NCBI GenBank assembly: GCA_028564925.1
Contig: CM053029.1
Coordinates: 296,585,168-296,649,167 of the forward strand
DNA from: Lithobates sylvaticus
Taxonomy: Eukaryota > Chordata > Amphibia > Anura > Ranidae
Direction of reading: 5' to 3'
Length of the DNA: 64,000 nucleotides
Of this stretch, positions 33,008 to 44,640 are shown in pieces; position 1 is the stretch's first letter; the number at the start of each line of letters is the position of its first letter. Below the pieces are notes generated by a model, which did no database searches, was not told the DNA's origin, and saw only the letters and a list, made by a program, of their open reading frames with translations. The position numbers and the translations under genes are program-made.

Positions 33008-33875
33008 ACTTTTTGCACAGGCACTTCACTGCTGCTATCTAGAGATTGCTAGAGAGCTGTGACATGGGAGAAGGAGCAATAAAGAGCTCACAACAGCCTC
33101 TATGACAGGCACTGTGAGGATAAAAAAATGAATGGCAGATGTCACCTTACATTTATGTTTAACATAAGAGTTATGTCTTCAAATTGTATCACCTTTTCTA
33201 GTTTAGTGGGAACATTCCCCAGACATTGGAGCAATTACCTCTCATTCTCTGTCTTGTCTCTAAGAAAACATGAAGAGAACTTTCCCCAATGGGACACAGG
33301 CAGTAATACATTGACTGACAGGAGTTTTAACCATTCCGTACACTGTTCAAAACCGAAAAAAGAAAGTTATGGCTCTACATAAAGTGTATGTCAAGCTTAA
33401 AACTTTTTCTAGTTTTTGACAGTATAGGCAAGAATTAGAGCTCCTGTCAAGTTTTTACTGCTATCCAAATTTTCCTCCACATTCTGTCCTGTTGAAAATG
33501 GTTTCACAAGACAAGTGGGGGGAAAAAAATGGAAACGGGGACACAGGCAGAAAAAAAGTCTAACAGAAATAAAAGCCATACTCGGTTGTACTAAAAGTTG
33601 TATTTTTGTATGTATCAATGTCTAACCCTTTCCCCCATTTTCCCTTTAGGCTTTAAGGTTATATTTCCTGACAAAATTCCTATTCTCAAAAATACTGCAC
33701 ACGATAACACCATGAATGACGGCACCGAAATCTTTAGCCTAATTGTTTTTCACTAGATTGTACAGTATGTAGAAAGAGTAGAGTGTACATTTGCATTTGG
33801 AATACAGCAAAGTTTACACTGATAAATGCTTTTTCTTTGTAATTTGAAGGTGACATTTATTATTTGGTATCATAG
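33008..33875. other. EXOC1L: end of EXOC1L intron 1
   Basis: No repeat structure recognised between the minisatellite and exon 2. AT-rich with an ordinary branch/acceptor region ahead of 33876. Confidence 0.55.
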
Positions 33876-34006
33876 TGTCTGCAGCAAATGATGTCTGCCT
33901 GACTTGGCTAGCTGTGACAGAAAGGAAAATGGTTTTAAAATATGAATCAAGGGGCACGTGGCTTTTGAAGGATTTGACATTAATTGATGGCGTTGATCAA
34001 TCACAG
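33876..34006 (+). CDS. EXOC1L: EXOC1L exon 2 (codons 43-86)
   Basis: The acceptor is ttggtatcatag| and the donor tcacag|gtaagc. The open frame reads SAANDVCLTWLAVTERK, then MVLKYESRGTWLLKDLTLID and GVDQSQ. The 'W-L-DL--IDG' segment corresponds to 'WSLSDLQMIDGK' of EXOC1L and to 'WALRDLAVVDAKD' in EXOC1, the core of the Sec3 PIP2-binding domain. The basic patch that contacts phosphoinositide in EXOC1 (a run of lysines before this point) is reduced to scattered ERK and K residues, so lipid binding cannot be assumed. The exon length (131 nt) restores phase 0 for exon 3. Sequence outside the exon on both sides is non-coding. Confidence 0.87.
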
Positions 34007-35164
34007 GTAAGCGGATAAGTGGTAGAACAGCTCTTAATACAGACAACAATCAATCCATCACATTCTCCCTTTATTTATCCCGTACTGTACTGAAAGGTAA
34101 AATCTGAGTCACAAATAAATGATCAGAGTAGTTAAACCAAGATAAAAACCCTCATTCTAATGCCCCTAATCTTCTTTGAGCACCCAACACCCTTTTTGAT
34201 GAAAAAGTTATTTATACATACCTGTTTTCAAGAAGACTTAGGCCCAGTGACATCATAGAGCCAATTTCTTCATTTATGTCCTCAGCTGTGAGTACTGAAT
34301 ACTATTGAAAGGGGTGCCACATATTGATGTGGAACCCCTATCTTCAGCCTTATTTCTGGGAGCCCAGGGCGGTTGGATAACTTTGGTGCCATGGGCTCAC
34401 AAGATGTTACTAGAATACCCAACATTATTCAAACTGAAAGAGCAGAAGCATCTTGTGGTTGAAGATGGATTACAGTGGAGGACAGCGCTAAGGGAGTAGA
34501 GGGAGTCCAGAGTCCAGACCTATGTTTATATTTTAACTTTATCTTGGGATTTTTTTTTATTTTTTATTGTTCATTAAACTGGAGTTAGGCTTTAATATAT
34601 GACCCTGGATCCATTACTGCCCTATTTCATGACTGCGCATTAATGGGCAATTCTTTTGTGTTGCATCATTGAAGAGCCTGATTGCAGTTGACTCAAATGA
34701 TCACATACATGTTTTTCTAACTCGCTGCTGAGTTACAAGTTAGAAGAAACATAGAAGGCCTTACTGAAATCAATTCATTCCTTATGTCCACACATTTTGT
34801 CTATGCTGAAAATATCTGTTGTGAGAAAAGCTTTTAGTCATGTATTCTTCTTTATCTGGAAACATTCCAAATATAGTTTACGTAGGTGCTGCTTTTGAAA
34901 AAGCAGTACTTTATGACAAATATTCCATTATATGATGCAAGCAAAGAGAAATATTTAAATCTGATAATTGCTTAGTAGCAAGTGGCAGATCACACTTTGT
35001 GTCCCTAGCTTAATTTTTTTATATAGTCAGTGCAACAATAGTCCAAAATCATGTCCAAAGGACTAATTGGTGCATGGAACAGAACCCTTTAGGGATCAAA
35101 AGTTCTTTATTGTTCTTTATTGTTTTTTGTTTTGGAAGATGAAACCAAACAAAACACTATGACA
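34007..35164. other. EXOC1L: start of EXOC1L intron 2, nothing recognised
   Basis: Follows the gtaagc donor. No exon-like frame or element ends were found in this stretch. Confidence 0.5.
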
Positions 35165-35455
35165 TGATTTAATAAAAGCAAATAGGCTGTTCGCTTTTCA
35201 TGGGAATTTGCACTTAACAAGGGAATTTATCCTTAGTTTAGTGAACAAGTGGAAGCTGTGCTGACTTCCATCATCCAATCATGTGCAAGCAAGAATTACT
35301 TTTATTTTTAATTTTCCTTGCACATGATTGGATCTTCGTTGCAAATGGAATTTTCACCACATTCACTAAACTAAGAAAGAATTCCCTTGCAAAGTGTGAA
35401 TTCACTTGCACAATGAACAGCTTATTTGGCTTTGAATGAATCAACCCCTACGCAT
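35165..35455. mobile_element. TIR MITE, ~290 bp
   Basis: Long imperfect inverted arms: 'caaataggctgttcgc', 'gggaattt', 'cttagtttagtgaac' at the left against their inverses at 35360-35445. The centre holds a second inverted pair (atccaatcatgtgcaag / cttgcacatgattggat). Non-coding. Confidence 0.7.
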
Positions 35456-35867
35456 TTCTCCAACCGTGAAGGTAATAGTGTTTTGGTAAGTTCACTGTGT
35501 TTATGACAGGCTTTCCTCTAAGGTAACAATTAAACAAAAGTCTAATGTAAGCTTTATAGCCATAGCTATCTCATAGTGAATGAATGATGTAGCAACTATA
35601 TATTGATATCACACAGTCAGCCAAAATCTCAGAAATAAAAATACATGCTTTATTACATCTAAAACTATCATAAAAGCATTTCTACAGGTTACTATCTAAT
35701 ACAAATTGATCAGCCCTATTATATAAATGTTCTTCATAGAATACTTGACGGCCCTAATGACCTTTATTTTTATTCAGAGAGTTATAGCTACCTTTTTACG
35801 TCATATGCCTCAAATAGAAGTTTAAGCTGGCTAGGATATCATTGTACAACTCATGGCTATGTTAGTA

Positions 35868-36052
35868 CATTGGGGTTTATTTACTTAAAGTTGAGAGTGC
35901 AAAATCTGGTGCAGTTATGCATGGTAGCCAATCAGTTTCTAACTTCAGCTTGTTCACTTAAGCTTTGACGAAAAAAAAAAAATAGGAAGCTGATTGGTTT
36001 CTATGCAGAGCTGCACCAGATTTTGCACTCTCAACTTTTAGACCCACTTAGA
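35868..36052. mobile_element. TIR MITE, ~185 bp
   Basis: Inverted ends GTTGAGAGTGCAAAATCTGG with 'tgcag' and the inverse ctgcaccagattttgcactc with 'tcaac', plus inner arms gccaatcag / ctgattgg. An A-run lies in the loop. Non-coding. Confidence 0.78.
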
Positions 36053-36372
36053 CCCAATGTAGGAGTGTTTTAGCCACACACAATTAGCATGCTTGTAGGG
36101 TTGTTGTCTACACTGAGTTTGTGTGGCTTTTTCCTATTCACTTTCGGCTTCTTTGCGTGCACCTATGTTGTAGTGGGACATTACTCGGTCCATAGAATTT
36201 TGAACGTGATCCATATTGTGAGGGATGAATGGGAGTACCTTTATAGTGTAAGTAAGTGAACACTCTAGAGAAAGTAAGAGACTCTCTGTAATGTCCTAAG
36301 GCTTACTAACACTCACGGACTATTTAACTATGATCAAAACAAATGTTTTAATTTTGGGTAGGTACTTGAGAC

Positions 36373-36839
36373 TTAAAGTGATTGTAAACTCTCGTTTTTT
36401 TTTTTTGTTAAAATTAACAAACATTTTATACTTACCTGCTCTGTGTAGTGGTTTTGCACAGAGCAGCCCAGATTCTCCCTTTCTCTGGTCCCTCTTCGGT
36501 GCTCCTGGTCCCTCTTTCCCATTGAATGCCCCCACAGCAAGCGCCTTCCTATGGGGCACCCAAGCCGAGCCAGAGCTCCCTGTGTCCATTCAAACACGGA
36601 GCTGCAGCCTGGCCCCACCCCCTTTCTCTCCTCATTGGCGGACTAACTTTGAATGACAGCAGCGGGAGCCATCTGCGTCAATGAGGAGGGGTGTCCCGGG
36701 CAGCCGAGACACTGCTGCAACATCGCTGGTTCTCAGGTAAGTATTAGTTGGGCTGAGGGGGCTGCACACTGAAGGCTTTTTTATTTTAATGCATAGAATG
36801 CATTAAGATAAAAAAGCTTCTGAATTAAAACCACTTTAA
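36373..36839. mobile_element. TTAA-flanked MITE, ~467 bp
   Basis: TTAAAGTGATTGTAAACTC at the left and, inverted, TTAAAGTGGTTTTAATTC at the right, bounded by TTAA at 36373-36376 and 36836-36839. An inner hairpin (taatgcatagaatgcatta) lies near the right end. GC-rich middle with no convincing protein. Confidence 0.75.
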
Positions 36840-36933
36840 AACATCTTCAGCTTACTAAATATCTAGGTTACTAGGTTAAAATAATGTAGGTTCCTGTGTT
36901 CCCCATTTCACAAATCTTTGGTGGATATTGCAA

Positions 36934-37200
36934 GGCGTTCAGAATGCTTTATTAATCCCAAAGGGAAATTACTAAATTACAGTTACATTCAAAAAACACA
37001 ACACAAAAAACACAATAATAAGGCACAATAACATTACCAATAACATCAATTAATACCACATACAACTAAATAATACTATACTGTAATCAACCATAGAATC
37101 ATAATAAAATACTACATGGAACAAATAACACTGATTAAAAAAATAACAGAAAATCAAACTTGAAAATACTACACTTTCTCAAACATTACCCAACAATCAT
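36934..37200 (-). repeat. possible LINE 3' tail and A-rich intron
   Basis: 'gctttattaatcccaaaggg' with 'aaatta' resembles the 3' tail of an L2/Rex1-type LINE read on the minus strand. What follows is A-rich simple sequence. No frame is supported. Confidence 0.3.
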
Positions 37201-37210
37201 TACACATAGG

Positions 37211-37751
37211 CAGGGCTTTTTTTCTCAGAAAATAGGTGCGGGAACTCAATCACGACCCCCCCCCCCCACACTTACAATGTTCTGGGGGGGGGGGTTACAC
37301 AGAGAGTGCCGAGTTCAGGGGTGCGCTATGTACATACACACAAAGTTCAGCATTCAGTCTTCTTCCACAACTGCTTATCTCTGCATCCCCATCCACATCT
37401 CACTTTCACTCCTCTTCTGCTGACCTAGGCGTGCAACCCACCCCATCTTCTCCCCCTCCTTAAATGCTCCACCCTCTTCCACATGTCTTATTTTGTTGCT
37501 GTATTCAGCTGGAGTGTTGGCATCTGCACTGCACCCCAGGCACCTGCATCTCCCTTGTCCCGATCCTGCACTCAGTGGGAGCCGCTCAGGAGATCATATC
37601 TGTGGGAGCCATTGGTAGACAAGTGGTCACTTGTAAACACAGAAGCTGAACTTCTGTGTTTACAAGTGACAGTGGTGAGCAAGGAGCGGAGGACCTGAGC
37701 CAGAGGTGGTGGAACTGAGTTCCACCAAGTTCCAGCTGAAAAAAAGCCCTG
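37211..37751. mobile_element. hAT MITE (541 bp)
   Basis: Ends CAGGGCTTTTTTTCTCAG and (inverse) CAGGGCTTTTTTTCAGCTGG. Flanks CACATAGG (37203-37210) and CACATATG (37752-37759) are a 7-of-8 target duplication. Inside is an inverted pair (acttgtaaacacagaag / cttctgtgtttacaagt near 37626-37666). Non-coding. Confidence 0.82.
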
Positions 37752-38049
37752 CACATATGTAACCTAAAACCAACATAATATACAGTAAGTACTACATAAA
37801 AACTCTATTGATTAAATTCTCACATCTAGCAGTCACAGAGAAGAATTATATAATTCCATGCCCACAAACAAAAATGATTTCACGTGTCACTCTGCAGTGC
37901 ATGATGGTTTTAACAATCTATCACTGAAGGTCAGGGACGTGCGGTGAGGTCAGTGGCTGGTGAGACACTGGCTAGTATCAGAGCCAGATACACACAGGTT
38001 ACATACGCCGTGAATGTCAGAGTGAGAGCAATAATTCTAGTATTAGACC

Positions 38050-38460
38050 TCCTCTGTAAATCATGTAAACATGTAACCTGTAAAGAATTTTAAAGCGTCG
38101 CATATGGAGATTTTTAAATACCGAAGTTTGTGTGCCATTCCACGAGTGTGCGCAATTTTAAAGCGTGACATGTTAGGTATCTATTTACTTGGCGTAACAT
38201 AATCTTTCATAATATACAAAAAAATCAGGCTACCTTTAGTGTTTTTTTTATATTTATCCCCCCAAAAAAATGTGTTTGAAAAATAGCTTCGCAAATACCG
38301 TGTAACATAAAAAGTTGCAACGACCACCATTTTATTCCATGGGGTGTCTGCAAATAAATATATATAATGTTTGGGGGTTCTGAGTAATTTTATAGCAAAA
38401 AAAAATATTTTTACATGTAGGAGAGGTGTCAGAATTGGCCTGGGTGGCAAGGGGTTGATT
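38050..38460. mobile_element. fragment of the 3753-5338 TTAA family (inverted)
   Basis: Blocks such as 'gtgcgcaattttaaagcgtg', 'acatgttaggtatc' and 'tgtttgggggttctgagtaa' match, in inverse, 4200-4560. No terminal TTAA pair was found, so it is a fragment. Confidence 0.55.
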
Positions 38461-38640
38461 AAGTTAGCAATATACAAATAATTATTATATATTGTTTTTA
38501 AGGTAATTTACTATATTTTCAAAAACTGTACTCTAGCAGGTGGCTTAATAGACAAATTACTGAAGTAATAATAATATATGATTTAGCTTGATTAAAACAG
38601 TACCTTTTCAGCAAGCAGCAGATTCTCATTCTCCCTCTCA

Positions 38641-40631
38641 TGCGGCGTACACACGCTCGGACTTTCCGGCGGAGGTCCGCTGGACTTTCCGAGCATGTGG
38701 ACTTGCCCACACATGCCCGGACTTTTCCGGCGGACACGGACTTGCCGACACATGATCGGTAAAAGCCGTTCATTTAGAACTTGACTCCAGGTAGACACGA
38801 CTAGCGAAGGCAGTGAATGCCGTCGCGCTAGCCCTGTCACCTGGTATGGATTTAAAGGGGAATCCCTACGCCGAAAAAACGGCGTGGGGGGCCCCCCAAA
38901 TCCATCTCAGACCCTTATCCGAGCACGCAGCCCGGCCAGTCAGGAAAGGGGGTGGGGACGAGCGCCCCCCCTCCTGAGCAGTACCAGGCCGCGTGCCCTC
39001 AACATGGGGGTTGCCCTGGGGAAAGGGGGGCCCTGCGGCCCCCCCACCCCAAAGCACCTTGTCCCCATGTTGATGGGGACAAGGGCCTCTTCCCGACAAC
39101 CCTGACCGTTGGTTGTCAGGGTCTGCGGGCGGGAGGCTTATCGGAATCCGGGAGCCCCCTAATAAGGATGTACCCCTACCCATTCACCTAAGGAAAAAAA
39201 GTGTAAATAAAAAAACAACACCATTTTTAGAAATATTTTATTGCACAGCTCTGCGGGTCTTCTTCCATCTTGGGGGATCTTCTCGCCGGACTCCTCCGCT
39301 CTCTTCTGCTCTTTTACCTAGCTCTTTCACGAGCGGAGGAGCCCGGCTTTCTCCTTCATCGCCGCCATCGTCGCCTGGGGGTCTCGTTCCGCCTTCAGGG
39401 GTCCCGCTCTTCTGTTCTTCTTGCCGCTGTCACCACCGCCTTCTGCGTCGTCGTTGTCTTCTTCTTCTTCTTCCAATGGCCACCGTATCTTCTTCCAATG
39501 GCCACCGTATCATGTCACATGGTGACCCCGCCCCCATATGATGTCACAGTCCCGGAGGATGCTGGGACTGTGACATCATACGGGGGCGGGGTCACCATGT
39601 GACATGAGTCGGTGGCCCCGCCCCTTGTCCCTATATAAGTCACAACACCGCGTGTCTCTGCCATTCCGGCCAGAGAGAGAGCGGCGAGTCAACATCGGAA
39701 GAAGAAGAAGATGAAGAAGAAGAAGACGACGACGACGACGACGCAGAATGCGGCGGCGACAGCAGCAAGAAGAACAGAAGAGCGGCAAGACCCCCAGACG
39801 ACGAGGCGGCGACAAATGAGAAAGCCGGGCTCCTCCGCTCGTGAAAGAGCTAGGTAAAAGAGCAGAAGAGAGCGGAGGAGTCCGGCGAGAAGACCCCCCA
39901 AGACGGAAGAAGACCCCCGGAGCTGTGCAATAAAATATTTTAAAAAATTGTGTTTTTTATTTACACTTTTTTTCCTTAGGTGAATGGGTAGGGGGTATCT
40001 TTAATAAGGGAGCCCCCGGATTCCGCTAAGCCCCCCGCCCACAGACCCCGACAACCAATGTCCAGGGTTGTCGGGAAGAGGCCCTTGTCCTCATCAACAT
40101 GGGGACAAGGTGCTTTGGGGTGGGGGGCCGCAGGGCCCCCTTTCCCCAGGGCACCCCCCATGTTGAGGGCAGGCGGCCTGGTACGGCTCAGGGGGGGGGG
40201 CGCTCGCTCGTCCCCACCCCTTTCCTGACCGGCCTGGCTGCGTGCTCGGATAAGGGTCTGAGATGGATTTGGGGGGGACCCCCATGCCGTTTTTTCGGCG
40301 TAGGGATTCCCCTTTAAATCCATACCAGGTGACGGGGCTGGTGCGGCGGCATTCACTGCCTTCGTTAGTCCCGTCTACCTGGAATCACGTTCTAAATGAA
40401 CGGACTTTCCGATCGTGTGTCGGCAAGTCCGTTCATTTCAAAAGTCCCGCGGACTAGCACACAGACCACGGGATTGTCCGCCGGACTGCCGAGTCCAGCG
40501 GACAATTTTAAGTCTGAACTTAAAACTTAGTCCGCTTGACTTTTGGGAGGAAAAAGTCCGCCGGCGCCCACACACGGGCGGAATGTCCGGCGGACATTCC
40601 AGCGAGAAGGTCCGCTCGTGTGTACGCGGCC
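38641..40631. mobile_element. 2-kb fold-back element with Harbinger-like ends
   Basis: The whole unit is one inverted repeat. Ends carry GCGGCGTACACACG (left) and, inverted, GGCCGCGTACACACG (right). Arms share 'caacatggggacaagg', the 'gagcggaggagcccggcttt' block and an inverted GAA/GAC trinucleotide tract (39445-39475 against 39698-39744). The centre is a short hairpin (tgatgtcacagtcccgg / ctgggactgtgacatca) near 39557. Open frames in the arms are GC-rich by-products and no transposase is present. Confidence 0.85.
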
Positions 40632-40741
40632 TTAACTGTGTGGGAAAAACATGGGATTATGGGTAAATATTATACCCATAAACCATGCTTTTTCCTTCTA
40701 AATAAGAGGGCTGGGCTGCAAGGGAGCATTTGTCTTTTAGA

Positions 40742-43700
40742 TCCTTTATTTTTTCAAAGAAAGTTACAGTTAACAGCCAAGTATGTAAGTATGCAATGCT
40801 AACCAATATCACAGTCAAATAGCACAGAATGGGTTACATAAGCAGAGTTATAGAACAACACGCCCAGCGCTGCACATTATAGATGGTCACAAAAAATATA
40901 TTACGGTTGTCAGGATAAGGGGAAGTGCATCACGCTGTGGAGCCCAACAAGCAATTAAATAGAAGACTCAAGACATATATAATTGAATGCAGAAAAAAAA
41001 AAAAAACATTAAGATACAATAAAGTGGAGTAACTTAGATTAGAACCTTGTTAACATAACAGGAGATAATGCTTCCCTAAGGCCTGTTTAGCCCAGTAATG
41101 GGATAATAAAAAGGGCGAAATGTAGACAGGGATATACACCATATCTGAACAACATAGCCCATCACTGAGTCAGAGATATGGAGGAGAGAAAGCAGCCAGA
41201 GGGGGAAAGGATTGGGGGATTAGATGTCCCCATAACTAGAAAAGGAATGGGATAAGGGGGGGGGGGGGAGAGAAAGAAGGAATGCAGAGAGGGACTCTTG
41301 CCCAGTGGAGTTAAATCCAGGAGGTCAGTTTGATTGTGCCACCTTCGGGAGATAGTCGTCAGTGTACACAAAATGGTTCCAAGGACGCCAGGTCTCTCAA
41401 AAGGTATCCTCCCAGTTGTGCAAGGTAGCGGTGAGGTACTCCATGTCTCTCAATTCGTTCATTTAAGAGAACCACAGAGATTTTGATGGGGGGTTCTCTG
41501 ATCTCCAGAGGGGGATGCATGCCTTGGCCATGTTCAGCAGCTGGATTGTAAGGGAGGCCTTATACTTCTTGATCATTCTCTCTGAGAGGTGAAGTAGAAA
41601 GGCTGCAGAGTTCCCTTCCAGATCAACTTTTGTCAGGTGTTTGATTGTGTAGATTACCTCACGCCAAAAGGGCTCAAGTTTAGGACAATTCCAAAAAATA
41701 TGTAGCATCGTTCCCTCAGTGTTCCCGCACTGCCAGCATACACTGGGAACCTGAGGGAAGAGACAATGTAATGTGGTAGGGACTCTGTACCCTCTGGTCA
41801 AAATCTAGTAACCTGTCTCCTGGATCCTGGTAGCTATAGACAACTTTTGGGCAAAATGGAGGATCTTCTCCTTCTGGGTGTCAGTAAACTGGGTGCCCAA
41901 GTCTGACTTCCATTTGGATAGGAAGGGTGGCACATAGCCTTCCGTGGGCTGAATCAAAGAAGCATATATTATTGAGAGGCTATGGCAGACAGGCTCCCCC
42001 CGACGACAAATGTGTTTCAATTTCGTGAGCTGGTGAGATGCGCCCAATGTCCGCAGGCACTCTAGCAGAAAGTTGCGTAACTGAATACCACTCCAAAAAT
42101 CCAGCGGAGGGTCTGCAGCCGATACCCCAGCAGAGGGGGAAAGTCGGCCATCAGGGCCCATAAAGTTACAGAGACGGAGTCGTCCACTTGTGACCAAACA
42201 CTGAAAATGGGGATTCTGGAGGCCGGGCAGTAATTCTGGGTTGCTAAGTACTGGTACCATAGGGGAGGGTAGTGGTGACACTGAGGAATGTTTAAAGGCG
42301 TCCCTGGCCACCAGGAGTGTGCTGCCCAGTGTAGGGTGATCAATGATGGCCTTTGGGACAGGCAACGTGATCCATGGCCAGCTCTTGGCTGTATCATTAG
42401 AGTCCTCCAGTTCCATTGCCACCCAATGTTTTGCCTCTGCATGGCAATGCCAATCCACCAGCCTGGTGAGATGTGCCACTCTGTAATTGGCTTTCACATC
42501 TGGGAGGCCCACCCCTTCCCTCAGTTTTGTGTGGAGAAGTTGCAGTCTGATGCAAGGTTTGTGATGGAACGAGATGAAACCCCTAAACATTGAGTCCACC
42601 TGTTTAAAAAACACTGGAGGAAGGCAGATGGGAAATGATTGCAGCAGATACAACACCCTAGGCAACAAGGTCATCTTGAGGGCATTGCAATGGCCAAACC
42701 ACGTTAACGTGAGTGAATGCCAGTGGAGGAGATCTGTATTAAGAGGGGTAAGCAGCAGAGCGAAGTTTGCCATGTACAGATTGGAGGGCTCTAAACTGAG
42801 GGCAATACCCAAGTAGCAAATCGAGTCAGTGGCCCAGTGAAGGGAGAATGCTGGGCATAGTGATTTAATCATGTCCCTTTCCCCCGTGATGTTAAGAACA
42901 GAAAATTTAGATAGGTTAATTTGGAAAAAGGAGAGAACACCATACTCCTGCAGAGGCTGGAGCAGTTACATAGAAAATGCTCTTAAGGTGAGTATAATTA
43001 TCAAGGGGGGCAGCCCTGTCGCGTGCCATTATGGATGTTGAAAAAGTCGTATCTTGTCTCTGCGGCCGTGGGGTTAGAATAGAGAGACAGTATTCAACTC
43101 AGCATGGAGTTCTAGGGTGGCTCGCATGAAGGTCCAGTTTACCCGATTGAAGGCTTTCTCTGCGTGCGTAACAGCAACAGAAGTGGTCGATTTCATGATC
43201 TGGCTGCATGGATCAAATTCACCACCCGAATGGTGTTATCACACGGCTTGCAAAGGGGCACAAAGCCTGCTTGGTCTCTGTGGACAAGGCTTGGGATATG
43301 CGGGAGCAACCTATTGGTCAGAATTTTTGCAAATCATTTCAAATCCGTATTGAGTATCCGTGATCAAGTTTAGGGCAGAGAGCAGTGGTTGAGATAAGGT
43401 CTAAAAAAAGACTTTGTAGTAACTCGGGGTGAGGCCGTCAGGGCCAGGGGCCTTTTTCGGCTTTGAGTGAGCCAGGGCAACTCCCAACTCCTTAACCGTG
43501 ATAGGCTCCTCTAATTCCTCTTGAACTGCAAGAGGAAGAGATGACATGCCCGAGGAGGCAAGATAGGACTGAGGGGTGGCACCATCCCCAAAGGGGGGAT
43601 CCGAAGGGGGGAACAGTCTAAGTTGTAGAGGCCTTCATAAAAGGATCTGAACACAGCCGCCATATCCGAAGAAGTATGAAGCTTCTGCCTTGAGGTGCCC

Positions 43701-43918
43701 ATGATACAAGGGATGTACGTTTTTGTACGTGGACCTCGCAGTACCCATGCAAACAAAGTTTTTTCTTCATTTTGTGAAAAATGAGCGTGCGGAAATCCTT
43801 ACGAACCCTAAGAGGAGCCTGATATGTGGTACAGGCAAGGCTGGCCTTATGGGAGCATTCCAAGAAAAAAGTTCCTCCTAAGACGGGCTCCTATTCTGTT
43901 TAAAGCACCCCGGACCAT
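40742..43918 (-). mobile_element. 5'-truncated L1 (copy B) with 15-bp target duplication
   Basis: CATTTGTCTTTTAGA is repeated exactly at 40727-40741 and 43919-43933. The minus-strand 3' end carries AATAAA just inside (plus 40746-40752 region, ttattt). The insert begins in the linker between endonuclease and RT and ends in a 3' UTR of about 720 bp, as expected for incomplete target-primed reverse transcription. Confidence 0.92.
41463..43900 (-). pseudogene. L1 ORF2 C-terminal half (copy B), broken
   Basis: Minus-strand coding. Linker pieces (QKLHTSSDMAAVFRSFYEGL) lie near 43690-43600; RT pieces follow at 43380-43100 (NRLLPHIPSLVHRDQAGFVP, DNTIRVVNLIHAA, EKAFNRVNW). The palm with the FADD box is absent: the next match is the thumb, LQEYGVLSFFQINLSKFSVL near 42960. 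A clean 355-codon block (42872-41805) covers the thumb/connector: GNALKMTLLPRVLYLLQSFP-type (H/C variant), then KLREGVGLPDVKANYRVAHL. After a stop and frame change, 41801-41463 holds the CCHC knuckle CWQCGNTEGTMLHIFWNC. Several frameshifts and a missing catalytic box make it inactive. Confidence 0.82.
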
Positions 43919-44348
43919 CATTTGTCTTTTAGACACATGCCCCCTTCTATGACACTGTAGTGAGAGAAGAGCCTCCACTGCAGCATTTTTATTGGACAAC
44001 TTGTTCTAATGGTGCTTTACCATTTGTCCAAGGCTCCAAACTGTCCAATAAGCTCAGTGCTTCTGACAAGAAGTGAGAGACACTGTGAGCTGATCCTCTC
44101 AGTGTGCTACAAACAGAGTCTGCCAGTTTGGATTTAAACTGGCCGCTCTGTATGTAGCTTCTGACAGGCTGCACAAGAAGCCCTGTATCTCCGAAACCAT
44201 AGGTCGTAGGAGCCCCACATTTTGACCAGTGGTGGGGTAGGACTTCAGCCACCAACCCCCAGCTATGACCCTCAAAGCCCGATCGTTTATTTATTTTTTT
44301 ATGTTTATGGCTCTGCCTCACCTGCCTCCCCTGACTGCACGTCCCTGC

Positions 44349-44640
44349 TATAGGTACTCCTCAGACTGACCAGTGTATCGTGGAGTGGGTGGGAGGAGTT
44401 GTCCAAGATTAAACGTACCTTGGACAACATTCTCCTTTCCATCGCTATTGTTAAACACTCCAACTTTAATCCAACAACATCACTGGCCTTGCGAATCAGT
44501 TTATTGAGTCTGTTGGTGTCGGCTACCCTAAGTCTGCTTCCCCAGCATGCAACCTCATAAAGGAGAGCACTGGCCACCTCAGACTCATAAAACATCTTCA
44601 GCATCATCCGGCAGATCTTAAAAGACTTCAGTCTTGTTTG
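44349..44640 (-). pseudogene. L2/Rex1-type LINE reverse-transcriptase C-terminal fragment
   Basis: The minus strand encodes MLKMFYESEVASALLYEVAC, WGSRLRVADTNRLNKLIRKA, SDVVGLKLECL and ERRMLSKVRLILDNSSHPLH, which is the distinctive end of the RT ORF of L2/Rex1-like LINEs as known in fish and amphibians (YESVVASAL, ADTKRLNKLIRKA, HPLHDTLV). The fragment is about 97 codons and then is cut by the hAT-like terminus at 44347. No catalytic residues are included. Confidence 0.7.

Larger units (their letters stand above)
37932..44347. mobile_element. probable old hAT element carrying nested insertions
   Basis: CAGGGACGTGCGGTGAGG at 37932 and, inverted, CAGGGACGTGCAGTCAGGGG ending at 44347 share a hAT-like end. 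Flanking octamers CTGAAGGT (37924-37931) and CTATAGGT (44348-44355) agree at six of eight. Between them lie a TTAA-family relic (38050-38460), a fold-back (38641-40631) and an L1 (40742-43918), leaving under 1 kb of the host element. The pairing of the two ends is inference. Confidence 0.45.

Noticed and set aside
31600-33029. Long 'VYGQARV' (plus) and 'YYPSLSI' (minus) frames
   Set aside because: Products of the 21-bp array.
38866-40457. GC-rich frames of 100-140 codons in the fold-back arms
   Set aside because: Mirrored in both arms, low-complexity Pro/Ser/Arg composition and no domain.
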